Source of the DNA: Sphingomonas japonica
GTDB lineage: Bacteria; Pseudomonadota; Alphaproteobacteria; Sphingomonadales; Sphingomonadaceae
Reading direction: 5' to 3'
DNA: 64,000 bases
Assembly (NCBI RefSeq): GCF_006346325.1
Contig: NZ_VDYR01000001.1
Coordinates: 992,001 to 1,056,000, forward strand
Each line of letters begins with the position of its first letter. Within the stretch, counting starts at the first letter, position 1. The position numbers were made by a program, and so were the translations under genes. Of this stretch, positions 9,064 to 20,099 are shown piece after piece. The notes under the pieces were generated by a model. It was given only the letters and a program-made list of their open reading frames with translations, did not search any database and was not told the origin of the DNA.

Positions 9064-10563
9064 TCAATCGGCAAGCGCGGCGGAGCGTCCGACCGCGTTC
9101 GCCAGCGCCTTGTGCCGCTTTTCGACCGCTTCGCCGTAGAGCGCGCGATCTACGGCGTCCAGATGCAGGAAAACCGCGGCGTCGTCGCCGCTCAGCCGCG
9201 ATCGCAGCAGCGGCGCGGCGACGCCGCCGCTCAGTCGCTGGCCCAGGCGCATCGCCAGGCCCCAGTATTGCGCGCGCTGGAGCGATGCCGCATCGGCAAG
9301 ACGCCCGAGCGGATCGGGCGTCTCGATGCCGCCCCCTAGCGAGGTGAACAATGCCTGCGCGATCACCGCGCGGCCGTGCGCATCGACCCCTACCCAATTT
9401 CCGTGCAACGCTACCTCTAGTCCGCGCTCCGCCCGAAACTCGGGATTGGCATGCCATCCGACATCGGCGAGCAGGCAGGCGGTGTGGCGAAGCCGTGCCA
9501 TCGCGTCATCGTCGTCGAACAGGGGCGCGACCCAGTCTTCCAACAGGTCGCCATGTTCCGCAAAGCGGCCGAGCAGCCGCCCCTCCTCGCGTGCCGCCAC
9601 GATCAGTGGGTCCTCGATACGATGGGCGTCGTTCAGCCGCTGGTACAACAATCCCTCGCGAAGCCCGAATGCCGAAACCACCGTGGTGAAGCTGCCGAGA
9701 TGGCGCAGCAGGCACGACAGCAACACCGCTCCGTCGCCAAGCGTGCTGACGCGCCCTCCCGACAGATTCGGGATCGCCTTGAGCGTCGCTTTCGAGACAT
9801 GCCCCAGCGTTCGCACCAGACGCGAGACGGCTTCGGGCGCCATCGCATATTCGTGAATCACGGGCAGCGGATAGCCGGTGACATGCATGTCGAGCCGGGC
9901 CAGCGACCGCCACGACCCACCAACGAGATAGAGCGGCAACTCGGCGCCGCGGCCGGCCCAGCCCGCTTGCGTCAACAGCTGCTGCACCGTGCGATCGAGT
10001 GCGCCCTTGCCGCGCGCACGGATCGCCGCGATGCGCAGCACGCCGAGTGGAAACGACACGCGATCGCGCACGGCGCCATCGCCGATCCGCACAAGTTCGA
10101 GGCTGCCGCCACCGAGATCGCCGACAATGCCGTTCGCCGTCGGGATTGCCGACAGCACCCCGCATCCCGCCGCGATCGCTTCCTCCTCGCCCGACAGCAG
10201 CTCGATCGGCAGCCCGGCTTCGCGCGCGATCTCCATCAGCTCGCTGCCGTTCGACGCCTCACGCACCGCGGCAGTCGCGACGGTGCGAATACCGGCGACC
10301 TGCATTTCGCGCACTACCGCCGCAAAGCGCGCCAGAGCCTTGCGCGCGGCGACCATGCCCTCTTCGGCAATCGCCCCATCATCGGCCAGGCCGCGCCCCA
10401 GCCCCGCCATCACCTTTTCATTGAACAGTACGGCCGGCATCCGCGCCGGCCCCTGATAGACCACCAGCCGGATCGAGTTCGATCCGATATCGACGATCGC
10501 CGTGCGCGGTCGATCGCCGACGGTGTCCGCGCGCGGACGCCGAAGCAGCGTTGCGATGCTCAT
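9064..10563 (-). CDS. ppx: Ppx/GppA family exopolyphosphatase
   Basis: 499-residue ASKHA-fold phosphatase expected to hydrolyse terminal phosphate from polyphosphate or pppGpp. The phosphate-1 loop is [12 protein letters not shown] near residue 26, the second ATPase-type motif [11 protein letters not shown] near 145, and an HD-like helical C-terminal region follows. Its ATG overlaps the ppk1 stop (ATGA), so it is last in the DUF2066-hdaA-ppk1-ppx operon. Substrate choice between polyphosphate and pppGpp is inferred from that coupling. Convergent with the I78 gene, the stop codons being adjacent. Confidence 0.95.
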   Translation of the reverse strand: MSIATLLRRPRADTVGDRPRTAIVDIGSNSIRLVVYQGPARMPAVLFNEKVMAGLGRGLADDGAIAEEGMVAARKALARFAAVVREMQVAGIRTVATAAVREASNGSELMEIAREAGLPIELLSGEEEAIAAGCGVLSAIPTANGIVGDLGGGSLELVRIGDGAVRDRVSFPLGVLRIAAIRARGKGALDRTVQQLLTQAGWAGRGAELPLYLVGGSWRSLARLDMHVTGYPLPVIHEYAMAPEAVSRLVRTLGHVSKATLKAIPNLSGGRVSTLGDGAVLLSCLLRHLGSFTTVVSAFGLREGLLYQRLNDAHRIEDPLIVAAREEGRLLGRFAEHGDLLEDWVAPLFDDDDAMARLRHTACLLADVGWHANPEFRAERGLEVALHGNWVGVDAHGRAVIAQALFTSLGGGIETPDPLGRLADAASLQRAQYWGLAMRLGQRLSGGVAAPLLRSRLSGDDAAVFLHLDAVDRALYGEAVEKRHKALANAVGRSAALAD

Positions 10564-12740
10564 CCCGCCTCGCGCGACGCGGCGCGGCGGCGACGCAGCG
10601 ACAATTTCGGCACCGACTCGCTGGTCTTGAGCGACGCACCGCGCCCCGACAGCGAAGGGTTGGTCATGAAATAGCGGTGCAGGTTGAACGGCTCCGGCCC
10701 GGCCTCGTCGCGCGTGTAACGGCCGTCGGGCTGCAATTCCCAGCTCTGCTCGGTGTCGAGCAGATTGGCGACCATGACCTGGTCGAGGATCTGGTCGTGA
10801 ACCGTGGGATTGACGATCGGCAGCATGAATTCGACGCGGCGGTCGAAATTGCGCTGCATCCAGTCCGCCGAAGAGATGTAGAGCCGGGCGCCGTCATTGG
10901 GGAGCGCATTGCCGTTGCCGAACGCCCAGATGCGGCTGTGTTCCAGAAAGCGGCCGACCACCGATTTGACGCGGATATTCTCGGAAAGGCCCGGCAGTCC
11001 CGGACGCAGGCAGCAGATGCCGCGGATGATGAGGTCGATCTGCACGCCTGCAGCGCTCGCCTCGTATAATTTGTCGATCGTAGCGGGATCGACCAGCGAG
11101 TTCATCTTGGCCCAGATCGCCGCCGATCGCCCGGCGCGCGCGTGCCTGATCTCGGCATCGATCAGGTCGGAGAGCTTGTTGCGCAGATCGCGCGGGCTGA
11201 TGCTGAGCACCTCGAGCGCCTGCGGCTCGACATAGCCGGTGACATAGTTGAAGATCTGGGCGGCATCACGCCCGAACCGCGGGTCGGCGGTGAAGAAGCT
11301 GAGGTCAGTATAGATCCGCGCCGTCACGGGATGATAGTTTCCCGTCCCGAAATGGCAGTAGGTCCGGAACGCGCTATTCTCGCGCCGCACGACGAGCGAG
11401 ATCTTGGCGTGGGTCTTCCAGTCGATGAAGCCGTAGACGACCTGGACGCCGGCGCGTTCGAGCGCGGACGCCCATAGCAGGTTCTGCTCCTCGTCGAAGC
11501 GTGCCTTGAGCTCGACCACCGCCGTCACCGACTTGCCCGCCTCGGCCGCGGCGATCAGGGCGTTGATCACCGCCGACTGCTTGCCGGCACGATACAGCGT
11601 CTGCTTGATCGCCACGACGTCGGGATCGGCCGCGGCCTGCTTGAGAAAGGCGAGCACGACGTCGAACGATTCGTACGGATGATGGACGACGATGTCCTTG
11701 GCCTTGATCGCCGCGAAACAGTCGCCGCCATATTCGCGGATTCGTTCCGGGAAACGCGCGGAAAACGCCGCGAACTTCAGGTCGGGGCGGTCCTCTTCGA
11801 CGAACAGCTCAAGATCGCCGATGCCCAGCAGCCCGCCGGTCTCGGACAGGATCGCATCGCTGCCGCCCAGTTCCTCCTTGAGCACCGCTTCCAGCTCGGG
11901 CGAGATGCCGTCTTCCATCTCGAGCCGGATCACCCGGCCGCGGCGGCGCCGTTTGATCGCGGTACGAAAATAGAGAACCAGGTCCTCGGCTTCTTCCTCG
12001 ATCTCGATGTCGCTGTCGCGAAGCACCCGGAACGACGCCGATGCCTTGACGTCATATCCCGGAAACAGCAGCGCCGAGAAACGCTTGAGCACCGTCTCCA
12101 CCGGCACCCAGCGCGCTGGATCACCGGCCAGACGGATGAAGCGCGGGGCGGTGGCGGGCAGCAGCACCAGCTCGCGAATCGCTTCGCCGTCCGACTTGCG
12201 GACCAGATCGAAAATGACGCTGGAACCCTTGTTGGGGATGAACGGAAACGGGTGCGCCGGGTCGAGCGCTTGCGGGGTCAGGATTGGAAAAATCTGGTCG
12301 CGGAAATGGGCTTGTAGGTGCTCGGCGACGTCGCCGACGATATCCGCTTCGCCGAGTACCGCGATGCCCTGTTCGGCGAGATCGGCGCGCAGGTCGGCCC
12401 AGATTCCCTGTTGCGCATCGACCAGCTCCGCGACTTCGTCGACGATCGCCGATAATTGCTGGTTCGGCGTCAGGCCATCGACCGATCGCGCCTCGACCTC
12501 CTGCATCTGCTGGCCCTTGAGTCCCGCGACCCGAACCATGAAGAACTCATCTAGGTTTGACCCCGAAATCGACAGGAACCGGACGCGCTCGAGCAGCGGA
12601 TGCGCGGGGTTGCAGGCTTCCTCCATGACCCGGCGGTTAAAGGCCAGCCACGACAGCTCGCGATTGAAATAGCGTCCGTCTTCGCGCCCGGCGGAAAAGG
12701 GGTCGTCGTCATCGAAGCGTTTGGGGGCAAGCAGCGTCAT
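10560..12740 (-). CDS. ppk1: Polyphosphate kinase 1
   Basis: 726-residue PPK1, which polymerises polyphosphate from ATP. Domains in order: an N-terminal helical domain beginning [14 protein letters not shown] (near residue 28), a PHP-like head domain, and two phospholipase-D-like catalytic halves. The autophosphorylated histidine lies in [12 protein letters not shown] and the second conserved histidine in [10 protein letters not shown], followed by [22 protein letters not shown]. Length is normal. Its ATG overlaps the hdaA stop and its stop overlaps the ppx start, coupling synthesis and breakdown enzymes. Confidence 0.97.
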   Translation of the reverse strand: MTLLAPKRFDDDDPFSAGREDGRYFNRELSWLAFNRRVMEEACNPAHPLLERVRFLSISGSNLDEFFMVRVAGLKGQQMQEVEARSVDGLTPNQQLSAIVDEVAELVDAQQGIWADLRADLAEQGIAVLGEADIVGDVAEHLQAHFRDQIFPILTPQALDPAHPFPFIPNKGSSVIFDLVRKSDGEAIRELVLLPATAPRFIRLAGDPARWVPVETVLKRFSALLFPGYDVKASASFRVLRDSDIEIEEEAEDLVLYFRTAIKRRRRGRVIRLEMEDGISPELEAVLKEELGGSDAILSETGGLLGIGDLELFVEEDRPDLKFAAFSARFPERIREYGGDCFAAIKAKDIVVHHPYESFDVVLAFLKQAAADPDVVAIKQTLYRAGKQSAVINALIAAAEAGKSVTAVVELKARFDEEQNLLWASALERAGVQVVYGFIDWKTHAKISLVVRRENSAFRTYCHFGTGNYHPVTARIYTDLSFFTADPRFGRDAAQIFNYVTGYVEPQALEVLSISPRDLRNKLSDLIDAEIRHARAGRSAAIWAKMNSLVDPATIDKLYEASAAGVQIDLIIRGICCLRPGLPGLSENIRVKSVVGRFLEHSRIWAFGNGNALPNDGARLYISSADWMQRNFDRRVEFMLPIVNPTVHDQILDQVMVANLLDTEQSWELQPDGRYTRDEAGPEPFNLHRYFMTNPSLSGRGASLKTSESVPKLSLRRRRAASREAG

Positions 12741-13375
12741 TCGGCCTCGTTCCGTGCATCGGTATCACCGTCGATCAACAGCCGCGCTTCGATCAGGACG
12801 GGCTTGGCAAGCGGTATCGACAGCTTGCGACTATTGCGCGACGTCGCCAGTTGTTCGAGTGTATCGACGACCCGGTGGATCGTGACATAGCTGCGTTCGA
12901 TGCGCCGCGACAGCCATCGCACCAATTCGCTTCTGGCATCGAGCTCGCGGCGCCGGAACAGTTCGGTCAACAAGTCGCCGATCAACGCATCATCGGGAAT
13001 GCCGATCCGCAGCACCGGGGTTGCCGCGAGGCGCGAGCGCAGGTCGGGCAGGCGCACGCGCCATTCGGGCGGCGGCGCATCGACGACGATCAAGAGCGGA
13101 CGGCGCTCGACCTGCGCGATGTTCCAGGCGTGGAACAGATCGGTCTCGGCCACGCGCTCGGCATCGTCGATCATGCTGCCGCCGGCCTTTCCGACGAAAT
13201 AGCGCGCCAGCATCGAGCGGCCCGACTTGCGAGGGCCGGCCAGCATCGCCGCCATCACCGGCCAGGTTCCCCAGTGATCGAGTTGATGCACCGCGCGGGC
13301 ATTCGCGTCGCTGATCAGGAATTCGGCTTCGCGCGCATCGGCCGGCTTGACGAGCGGCAGGCCAAGCTGGGTCAT
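12737..13375 (-). CDS. hdaA: HdaA-like DnaA regulatory inactivator
   Basis: 212-residue truncated DnaA-like AAA+ protein without the DNA-binding domain IV. In Hda/HdaA proteins this, with the beta clamp, stimulates ATP hydrolysis by DnaA and limits re-initiation. Seen: an N-terminal start MTQLGLPL, the clamp-binding type of motif expected here; a degenerate P-loop [10 protein letters not shown] near residue 47 with Arg for Lys, as in other Hda proteins; and a C-terminal AAA+ lid with [21 protein letters not shown]. Its position between the DUF2066 gene and ppk1 is a conserved alphaproteobacterial arrangement. Overlaps both neighbours by 4 bases. Confidence 0.9.
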   Translation of the reverse strand: MTQLGLPLVKPADAREAEFLISDANARAVHQLDHWGTWPVMAAMLAGPRKSGRSMLARYFVGKAGGSMIDDAERVAETDLFHAWNIAQVERRPLLIVVDAPPPEWRVRLPDLRSRLAATPVLRIGIPDDALIGDLLTELFRRRELDARSELVRWLSRRIERSYVTIHRVVDTLEQLATSRNSRKLSIPLAKPVLIEARLLIDGDTDARNEAE

Positions 13376-14661
13376 TCCGGCTCCGCGGCGCCTTCGGCAT
13401 CGGCGGCGGGAGCGGGCGGTGGCGCCGCACGGCGAATACGCAGCGTGGTCCCGCCCTGATCGACTTGCCAGCCGCGCGCCTCGAGCGCGGCCCGCAGCAC
13501 GGCAATATCGGCATCATAGGCAACGCGCATGACCGAGACACCGCCGAGCGCCAGACTGCTGGTCAGCGCCGAGCGCACGCCGGGGATCGCCTGTACCGCC
13601 GCCTCGGTCGCCGACACCGCCGCCGCCGATGGCGTATCGAACTGGATCGTATAGCTGGCCGTGGCAACGCCGGGCAGCGCCGACTCGACCATCTCCAGGC
13701 TGTCCTCCAAGCCTGCCGCGGCTTCCGCGGCAGCGGCGGCAGCTGCAGCGGCGGCGGCGGCCTCGGCTTCCGGATCGGGCGGAGATACGCCGAGCAGGCG
13801 GTCGGGCCGCAGCACGCCGTTCCGCAGCGCAGCCTGATACGCTTCATCGATGCGGGCGACCCCGGCGTCGAGCAGAGCCGGCAGCCCGTCGCCATTCTCG
13901 ACCCGCAGAGAAAAGCGGGTGAGTTCGCGATTGTCGGGCCCGTAGCCAGCGCGGAACGCACCGATCACCGGCCCGCCGGGCCACGAGCGATATAGCCGCA
14001 CCTCGGGAAACACGACGTCGTCGGCACCGTACTGATCGACGATCGCACGCCACCAGCCGCGCCCCCGCCGTCCCTGCTGGCCGACATTGAGGAGCAGCGC
14101 ATCGGGGCCGGTGCCGGACGGGCGGATATAGTCGAGCGTCGAATTGCCGGTGCGAAAGCGTGCCCAAGCCTGTTGCCACGGGCTGACCCGCTCGAACGCC
14201 GAACCCGCGCCGCCCGACCACATCACCGGCACCACCAGCGTCGGCGGCGAGCGCTCGGCAAAGGCAGTGACGCCCAGGATCGACCCCGCGCGTCCGCGAT
14301 CGAACATCACGCCGAGCCTGGCGATATAGCGCTTTGGCCCGATCTGCTCCTGCTCGACGATGATGCCGGTCGTGATCGCGTCGAGCGCCGAATCGGGCAG
14401 GCTGCCGGGCCGCCCGGTCAGCCGCTGCGACAGTTGCGACCACCCCTTGCGCTGAGCGAGTTTCCATCCGCCGAGCCGAGCCGCCTCGGCGGTGTCGGCG
14501 GCGACATCAACCGCGACGCCCGCCACTTCGAAACTGCCCGAACTGTCGATCGGCGCGACCCCGCCGCCGCCCTCGATCTGCGCGACCGCGACCGCCGCAA
14601 CACCGAGCAGGGCGGCCGCGGCAGTGGCGCGGAACAAGCGGGGTAGCGGGCGTGATTGCAT
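13372..14661 (-). CDS. Exported DUF2066-like protein with C-terminal HMA-like region
   Basis: 429-residue protein with an N-terminal signal peptide ([10 protein letters not shown] then a hydrophobic run ending AVAVA). The segment from about residue 40 to 220 fits DUF2066: a repeated-Ala helix with LSQRLTG, then [19 protein letters not shown] and [15 protein letters not shown]2066 genes typically sit between purM and hda, as here. A 13-Ala stretch interrupted by Glu (around residue 315) links to a C-terminal beta-alpha-beta region resembling heavy-metal-associated domains but without CxxC. Function unknown. First gene of the hdaA-ppk1-ppx operon. The reading frame is open beyond 14661, but that part is antisense to purM, so ATG 14661 is used. 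Confidence 0.8.
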   Translation of the reverse strand: MQSRPLPRLFRATAAAALLGVAAVAVAQIEGGGGVAPIDSSGSFEVAGVAVDVAADTAEAARLGGWKLAQRKGWSQLSQRLTGRPGSLPDSALDAITTGIIVEQEQIGPKRYIARLGVMFDRGRAGSILGVTAFAERSPPTLVVPVMWSGGAGSAFERVSPWQQAWARFRTGNSTLDYIRPSGTGPDALLLNVGQQGRRGRGWWRAIVDQYGADDVVFPEVRLYRSWPGGPVIGAFRAGYGPDNRELTRFSLRVENGDGLPALLDAGVARIDEAYQAALRNGVLRPDRLLGVSPPDPEAEAAAAAAAAAAAAEAAAGLEDSLEMVESALPGVATASYTIQFDTPSAAAVSATEAAVQAIPGVRSALTSSLALGGVSVMRVAYDADIAVLRAALEARGWQVDQGGTTLRIRRAAPPPAPAADAEGAAEPE

Positions 14662-14726
14662 GGTCGTCGCCCTTCTGGCGAAGCGGGCGTGGAAATCCAA
14701 GCGCGAAACGACTAGGCGCTTGGCGC

Positions 14727-15833
14727 ATGAGCGAAGAACCGACGGGCACGCGCCCCTATACCTATGCCCAGGCCGGCGTCTCGATCGACGCGGGCAACGC
14801 GCTGGTCCGCGCGATCGCGCCGCTGGCCCGTGCCACGCGCAGGCCTGGAGCGGATGCCGACCTTGGCGGCTTTGGCGGTGTGTTCGACCTAAAGGCCGCA
14901 GGTTTCGTCGATCCGCTGCTGGTGGCGGCGAATGACGGTGTCGGCACAAAGTTGAAGTTGGCGATCGAGCATGCCGCGCATGACGGGGTGGGTATCGACC
15001 TGGTCGCAATGTGCGCCAACGATCTTGTCGTGCAGGGCGCCGAGCCGCTGTTCTTCCTGGATTATTACGCCAGCGGAAAGCTCGATCGCGCGGTGGCCGA
15101 GCAGGTCATCGCCTCGATCGCCGAGGGGTGCCGCATCGCCGGGTGCGCGCTGATCGGCGGCGAGACGGCCGAGATGCCCGGAATGTATGCGCCGGGCGAT
15201 TATGATCTCGCGGGCTTCTGCGTGGGTGCGGTCGAGCGCGAGCGGTTGCTCGACGGATCGCGCATCGCGGCGGGCGACGTCATCTTGGGGATGGCGTCGT
15301 CGGGAGTGCATTCCAACGGCTTTTCGCTGGTCCGCCGCCTCGCCGCCGACAAGGGCTGGAAACTCGATCGCCCGGCGCTGTTCGATCACGAGGTCCGGCT
15401 GATCGATGCGCTGATGGCACCGACGCGGATCTATGTGCGCAGCCTGCTCCCTCTGCTGCGCACCGGTCGCATCCACGGCCTCGCACATATCACCGGCGGC
15501 GGACTGCTGGAGAACATCCCCCGGGTGCTGCCAAGGGGCTGCCACGCCCGGATCGACGCCGATGCGTGGCCGCAACCCCGGCTGATGGCGTTTCTGCAGG
15601 CACAAGGCGCAATCGAGCCCGAAGAGATGGCGCGAACCTTCAATTGCGGAATCGGAATGGCGGTGGTGGTGCCGCATCACGACGCCGAAGCGGTGCGGCT
15701 GGCGCTCGAGGATGCCGGGGAAACGGTATTCGCGATCGGTGACGTCGTTGCCGGGGAACGCGGTTGTACCGTCACCGGGTCCGACGAAGCCTGGGGCGCT
15801 CGCAGCGCCTGGCAGGCCGTGCATCATGGCTAA
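14727..15833 (+). CDS. purM: Phosphoribosylformylglycinamidine cyclo-ligase
   Basis: 368-residue AIR synthetase, fifth step of purine synthesis: ATP-dependent ring closure of FGAM to AIR. Motifs: [17 protein letters not shown] at the N-terminus, [10 protein letters not shown] near residue 74, [11 protein letters not shown] near 150, [13 protein letters not shown] near 192 and [16 protein letters not shown] near 254. ATG 14727 (MSEEPTG) is preferred to an in-frame start at 14652 that overlaps the divergent signal peptide gene. Its stop overlaps purN by 8 bases. Confidence 0.97.
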   Translation: MSEEPTGTRPYTYAQAGVSIDAGNALVRAIAPLARATRRPGADADLGGFGGVFDLKAAGFVDPLLVAANDGVGTKLKLAIEHAAHDGVGIDLVAMCANDLVVQGAEPLFFLDYYASGKLDRAVAEQVIASIAEGCRIAGCALIGGETAEMPGMYAPGDYDLAGFCVGAVERERLLDGSRIAAGDVILGMASSGVHSNGFSLVRRLAADKGWKLDRPALFDHEVRLIDALMAPTRIYVRSLLPLLRTGRIHGLAHITGGGLLENIPRVLPRGCHARIDADAWPQPRLMAFLQAQGAIEPEEMARTFNCGIGMAVVVPHHDAEAVRLALEDAGETVFAIGDVVAGERGCTVTGSDEAWGARSAWQAVHHG

Positions 15834-16395
15834 GCGCCGCGTCGGCATCCTGATTTCGGGCCGGGGCAGCAACATGGCAGCGCTGGTCGAGGCTTCGCGC
15901 GCGTCCGACAGTCCGTACGAAGTGGTGATCGTGGCGTCTGACAATCCTGACGCGCCCGGACTGCGCTGGGCGCAGGAGGCCGGGATCATGACCTTCGCGA
16001 TCGCCGCGAAGGGAATGCCCAAGCAGCAGTATGAAGCGGCGATCGAGACCGCGCTCCTCGGACGCGAGGTCGAGGCGATCGCGCTGGCGGGCTATATGCG
16101 CTTGCTCTCGGACGACTTCGTCGCGCGCTGGCGCGGACGCATCGTCAACATCCACCCGTCGCTGCTGCCGAACTACAAGGGCCTCGACACGCATGCCCGG
16201 GCCATCGCCGCGGGTGATGCGATCGCCGGGGCATCGGTGCATCTCGTGACGGAGGAGCTAGACGGCGGCAGCGTGCTCGGCCGAGCCGAGGTTGCGATCG
16301 AGCCCGACGACACGCCCGACACGCTGGCCGCGCGTGTGCTTGCCGCGGAACATGAACTCTACCCGCTGGTTCTGGCGCAATGGCTCTCGCACTAG
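15826..16395 (+). CDS. purN: Phosphoribosylglycinamide formyltransferase
   Basis: 189-residue GAR transformylase using 10-formyl-THF, third step of purine synthesis. It has the N-terminal [13 protein letters not shown] loop, a central LAGYMRLL, the catalytic Asn-His-Asp set as [12 protein letters not shown] with [10 protein letters not shown], and a normal single-domain length. The start is the ATG embedded in the end of purM (ATGGCTAA). It overlaps the following YjbR-family gene by 16 bases. Confidence 0.96.
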   Translation: MAKRRVGILISGRGSNMAALVEASRASDSPYEVVIVASDNPDAPGLRWAQEAGIMTFAIAAKGMPKQQYEAAIETALLGREVEAIALAGYMRLLSDDFVARWRGRIVNIHPSLLPNYKGLDTHARAIAAGDAIAGASVHLVTEELDGGSVLGRAEVAIEPDDTPDTLAARVLAAEHELYPLVLAQWLSH

Positions 16396-16760
16396 ATCCG
16401 CAGGCCGCGCTCGACAGCGTTCGCGCCGCCGCGCAGGCGCTTCCCGAAACCGGCGAGAAGATCTCGCACGGCATTCCGGCGTTCGAAGTGGCGGGCAGGA
16501 TGTTCGCCTATTTCCGCCACGACCATCATGGCGACGGCCGCACGGTGGTCTGCGTCAAGACGAGCGGACGCGAGGAGCAGGACCTGCTGATCGAGGCCGA
16601 TCCCGACCTCTATTCCTGGCCCGCCTATATCGGCCCGTCGGGCTGGATCGCGATGGCGATCGGGCAGCCCGATACCGAATGGGCGCATGTCGAGGACCGC
16701 ATCGCGCGCAGCTGGGAATTGGCCGCACCCAAGCGATTGCTGGAGGCGGGCGGGCGGTAG
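16380..16760 (+). CDS. MmcQ/YjbR family protein
   Basis: 126-residue member of the YjbR double-wing fold. Recognised by the N-terminal alpha-helix ending in EKISHGIPAFEVAGRMFAYF, the strand with VCVKTSGREEQDLL, and the C-terminal WAHVEDRIARSWELAAPKRL. Some members bind DNA; the role here is unknown. It overlaps the end of purN, so it is third in the purMN operon. Confidence 0.85.
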   Translation: MALALDPQAALDSVRAAAQALPETGEKISHGIPAFEVAGRMFAYFRHDHHGDGRTVVCVKTSGREEQDLLIEADPDLYSWPAYIGPSGWIAMAIGQPDTEWAHVEDRIARSWELAAPKRLLEAGGR

Positions 16761-16819
16761 ATCCCGTCCGTTCCCCCGAGCAAAGCCGAGGCCCCCCAGC
16801 ATCTCGCTTCGTCCGGAAA

Positions 16820-16843
16820 CGTGCCTCGACTACGCTCGACACG
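16820..16843. repeat. Intergenic palindromic repeat (CGTGCCTCGA / TCGACACG type)
   Basis: CGTG-CC-TCGA-CTACGC-TCGA-CACG, an imperfect palindrome in the 94-bp gap between the convergent yjbR-family and ndk genes. The form is one seen repeatedly between genes in sphingomonad genomes. It could act as a hairpin ending transcripts from both sides, though no clear U-tract follows. Confidence 0.5.
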
Positions 16844-16854
16844 AACGGAAGAAA

Positions 16855-17277
16855 TTATCCCACGATCTCTTCGGGCTTGAAGAAGAAATCGATCTCGATC
16901 CGGGCATTTTCTTCGCTGTCCGACCCGTGAACCGAATTCGCCTCGATCGATTCGGCCAGTTCCTTGCGGATCGTGCCGGGCTCGGCATTGGCAGGGTTGG
17001 TCGCGCCCATGATGTCGCGATTGGCCTGCACCGCATTCTCGCCTTCGAGCACCTGGACGACCACCGGGCCGGAGATCATGAAATCGACCAGCTCTCCAAA
17101 GAAGGGACGTTCCTTGTGGACGGCATAGAAGCCTTCGGCCTGCTCGCGCGTCATGTGAATGCGCTTGGAAGCGACGACGCGCAGCCCCGCCTCCTCCAGC
17201 ATCTTGGTGACCGCGCCGGTCAGGTTGCGGCGGGTGGCATCGGGCTTGATGATCGAAAAGGTCCGGGTCGCGGCCAT
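16855..17277 (-). CDS. ndk: Nucleoside diphosphate kinase
   Basis: 140-residue NDK that equilibrates NTP pools through a phosphohistidine. The N-terminus [15 protein letters not shown] and the active-site block ending in NSVHGSDS (His near 117) are both clear, as is the nucleotide-binding NIMGATNP-type region (RDIMGATNP). ATG 17277 gives the usual family length. The upstream open frame belongs to no recognised protein. Convergent with the purMN-yjbR operon and divergent from trpF. Confidence 0.97.
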   Translation of the reverse strand: MAATRTFSIIKPDATRRNLTGAVTKMLEEAGLRVVASKRIHMTREQAEGFYAVHKERPFFGELVDFMISGPVVVQVLEGENAVQANRDIMGATNPANAEPGTIRKELAESIEANSVHGSDSEENARIEIDFFFKPEEIVG

Positions 17278-17388
17278 GCCGTGCGGCTCCTGTAGGTTCG
17301 GTTGTGGAAAGTCGCGCTCCCCTAGGCGGGCGCGCGCGGCGATGCAAGCGGAGCGCCATGGCTTGCGTTCGGCGCGGACCTGCCCGAC

Positions 17389-18036
17389 ATGCGCCCAATG
17401 CCGACCACAGCAAAGATTTGCGGCCTGTCGACGCCAGACACGCTTGGCGCGGCGATCCGCGGCGGGGCAAGTCATGTCGGATTCGTGTTCTTCGCGCCCT
17501 CACCGCGCAACCTGGGATTCGACCGCGCCGCGCAGCTCGCGGCGCTGGTGCCGCAGAATGTCGGCAAGGTCGGGGTCTTCGTCGATCCCGATGACGCCTT
17601 GGTCGAAGCGGCATGCGCAGCGGGCCGGCTCAATGCGCTGCAGCTGCATGCCACCGCGCCCGAACGCGTCGCGGCGATCCGCGAGCGGCATGGCCGCGAG
17701 ATATGGGTCGCGGTAGCGGTCCGCCGCCGCGCCGACCTCGATACGGCGGCAGGCTATCGCGGGATTGCCGACCGCATCCTGTACGACGCCAAGACCCCGG
17801 AGGGATCGGCGTTGCCCGGCGGAATGGGGCTGCGGTTCGACTGGAATTTGCTGGCCGATTTTCGCCACCCGTTGCCTTGGGCGCTGTCCGGCGGGCTCGA
17901 TGCCGCAAGTGTCGGCGACGCGATCCGCCAGACCGGCGCGCCGATCGTCGATATATCGTCGGGGGTCGAACGGACGCCCGGCGACAAGGATGCGGGCAAG
18001 ATCGCGGAGTTCCTTGCCGCCGTCGCCGCGGCCTGA
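17389..18036 (+). CDS. trpF: Phosphoribosylanthranilate isomerase
   Basis: 215-residue (beta/alpha)8 barrel catalysing the Amadori rearrangement in tryptophan synthesis. Features: [10 protein letters not shown] near the N-terminus with the catalytic Cys, [20 protein letters not shown], and the phosphate-binding [11 protein letters not shown] and VDISSGVE. Two in-frame ATGs, 17389 and 17398, are both acceptable; the second would give MPTTAKICG. It lies 39 bases upstream of trpB. trpC and trpD are not in this window, as is normal where the trp genes are split. Confidence 0.96.
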   Translation: MRPMPTTAKICGLSTPDTLGAAIRGGASHVGFVFFAPSPRNLGFDRAAQLAALVPQNVGKVGVFVDPDDALVEAACAAGRLNALQLHATAPERVAAIRERHGREIWVAVAVRRRADLDTAAGYRGIADRILYDAKTPEGSALPGGMGLRFDWNLLADFRHPLPWALSGGLDAASVGDAIRQTGAPIVDISSGVERTPGDKDAGKIAEFLAAVAAA

Positions 18037-18075
18037 CCCCTTCCCACGCCGCCCTCGCATGCTAAAGCCCACGCC

Positions 18076-19305
18076 ATGAACGCCCCCAACAGCTTTCGCA
18101 CCCAGCCCGACGAGCGCGGCCATTTCGGCGCCTATGGGGGCCGCTATGTCGCCGAGACGCTAATGCCGCTCGTCCTCGACCTGGAGCGCGAATATCGCGC
18201 GGCCAAGCAGGACCCGGCGTTCCAGGCGCAGTTCGACGACCTGCTCGAACATTATGTCGGGCGCCCAAGTCCGCTTTATTATGCGGAGCGGCTGACCGAG
18301 GCGCTGCGCGAGAATGCCCCGGACGGCATGGGCGCCGAAATCTGGTTCAAGCGCGATGAGCTCAACCATACCGGCGCGCACAAGATCAACAATTGCATCG
18401 GCCAGATCCTGCTGGCGATGCGCATGGGCAAAACCCGGATCATCGCCGAGACCGGCGCCGGCCAGCATGGCGTCGCCACCGCCACCGTCGCCGCCCGCTT
18501 CGGCATCCCGTGCGTCATCTACATGGGCGCGCGCGACATGGAGCGGCAGGCGCCGAACGTGTTCCGCATGAAACTGCTCGGCGCCGAGGTGGTCGGTGTA
18601 ACGAGCGGCGCGCGCACGTTGAAGGACGCGATGAACGAGGCGCTGCGCGACTGGGTCGCGAACGTCCACGATACCTTTTACATTATCGGCACCGCGGCAG
18701 GGCCGCATCCCTATCCCGAGCTCGTCCGCGATTTCCAAAGCGTGATCGGGCGCGAGGCACGCGAACAGATGCTCGGCCGCACCGGCAAACTGCCCGACCT
18801 GCTGGTCGCGGCGATCGGCGGCGGATCGAACGCGATCGGGCTGTTCCACCCGTTCCTCGACGATGCCGACGTGGCGATGCTGGGCGTCGAGGCGGCGGGG
18901 CATGGCTTGAACGACCTCCACGCGGCCAGCCTGGCGGGCGGATCGCCGGGCGTGCTGCATGGCAACAAGACCTATCTGCTGCAGGACGAAGACGGCCAGA
19001 TCGCCGAAGCGCATTCGATCTCAGCTGGGCTGGACTATCCCGGCATCGGTCCCGAACATGCCTGGCTGAAAGACATCGGCCGCGTCGAATATACCAGCGT
19101 CACCGACACCGAAGCGCTCGACGCCTTCCAGCTGCTGTGCCGCACCGAAGGCATCATCCCCGCGCTCGAACCAGCCCATGCCATCGCCGCGGTCGCGGCC
19201 CGCGCCCGGACGATGCCGCGCGACAAGGTGATCCTGGCCAACCTGTGCGGGCGCGGCGACAAGGACATCTTCACCGTGGCCGAAGCGCTCGGAGTGGCGA
19301 TGTGA
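18076..19305 (+). CDS. trpB: Tryptophan synthase beta chain
   Basis: 409-residue PLP enzyme joining indole and serine. The PLP lysine is in [10 protein letters not shown] (near residue 98), the substrate loop in [13 protein letters not shown], and the phosphate-binding glycine loop in [12 protein letters not shown]. Length is standard for TrpB1. Its TGA overlaps the GTG start of trpA. Confidence 0.98.
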   Translation: MNAPNSFRTQPDERGHFGAYGGRYVAETLMPLVLDLEREYRAAKQDPAFQAQFDDLLEHYVGRPSPLYYAERLTEALRENAPDGMGAEIWFKRDELNHTGAHKINNCIGQILLAMRMGKTRIIAETGAGQHGVATATVAARFGIPCVIYMGARDMERQAPNVFRMKLLGAEVVGVTSGARTLKDAMNEALRDWVANVHDTFYIIGTAAGPHPYPELVRDFQSVIGREAREQMLGRTGKLPDLLVAAIGGGSNAIGLFHPFLDDADVAMLGVEAAGHGLNDLHAASLAGGSPGVLHGNKTYLLQDEDGQIAEAHSISAGLDYPGIGPEHAWLKDIGRVEYTSVTDTEALDAFQLLCRTEGIIPALEPAHAIAAVAARARTMPRDKVILANLCGRGDKDIFTVAEALGVAM

Positions 19306-20099
19306 CTCGGCTGTCCGCAGCGTTCGGCAAAGGCCGAGCGGCGCTCGTCGCCTTCGTCACCGCGGGCGACCCCACCCCTGCCGCCACCCCCGCCATCCTC
19401 GACGCGCTCGTTGCGGGGGGCGCGGACGTGATCGAACTGGGCATGCCGTTCACGGATCCGATGGCGGACGGCCCGGCGATCCAGGCGGCGAACCTGCGCA
19501 GCCTGGGCGCCGGCACGACCGCCGCCGACATTCTGTCGATCGCCAAGGGATTTCGCGCGCGCCATCCAAACACGCCTTTGGTGCTGATGGGCTATGCCAA
19601 CCCGATGTTGCGGCGCGGACCGGAGTGGTTCGCCGCTGCCGCACGCGATGCGGGAGTCGACGGCGTGATCTGTGTCGATATTCCGCCCGAAGAGGACGAT
19701 GCCCTCGGCCCTGCCCTGCGCGCCGCGGCCATCGCGCCGATCCGCCTCGCCACCCCGACCACCGACGCGGCGCGGCTGCCCGCAGTCCTCGATGGCGCGG
19801 CAGGCTTCGTCTATTATGTTTCGGTCGCCGGGATCACGGGCAAGCAGCAGGCGGCGCAGGCATCGATCGATGACGCGGTCGCGCGGCTAAAGGCCAGCAC
19901 CGACCTGCCGATCGCAGTCGGGTTCGGCATCCGCACGCCCGAGCAGGCGGCGGGCATCGGCCGCGTCGCCGATGGCGTCGTCGTCGGTTCGGCTATCGTC
20001 GAACTGGTCGCACAGCATGGCGCCGATGCCGCAGAGCCGGTTCGCGCCTATATCCAATCGCTACGCATGGCGCTGGGCGCCGCAAGGGAAATCGCATGA
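19302..20099 (+). CDS. trpA: Tryptophan synthase alpha chain
   Basis: 265-residue alpha subunit cleaving indole-3-glycerol phosphate. Motifs: [10 protein letters not shown] near residue 17, [14 protein letters not shown] near 48 (catalytic Glu and Asp), [10 protein letters not shown] near 170 and [11 protein letters not shown] near 205. GTG 19302 is chosen because it overlaps the trpB stop (GTGA) and gives family length. The frame is open far upstream inside trpB, but only as a shadow. Overlaps accD by 4 bases. Confidence 0.97.
   Translation: MTRLSAAFGKGRAALVAFVTAGDPTPAATPAILDALVAGGADVIELGMPFTDPMADGPAIQAANLRSLGAGTTAADILSIAKGFRARHPNTPLVLMGYANPMLRRGPEWFAAAARDAGVDGVICVDIPPEEDDALGPALRAAAIAPIRLATPTTDAARLPAVLDGAAGFVYYVSVAGITGKQQAAQASIDDAVARLKASTDLPIAVGFGIRTPEQAAGIGRVADGVVVGSAIVELVAQHGADAAEPVRAYIQSLRMALGAAREIA

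Noticed and set aside
13372..13700. Heavy-metal transport function for the C-terminal HMA-like region
   Set aside because: The metal-binding CxxC is not present, so fold similarity alone does not support metal transport.
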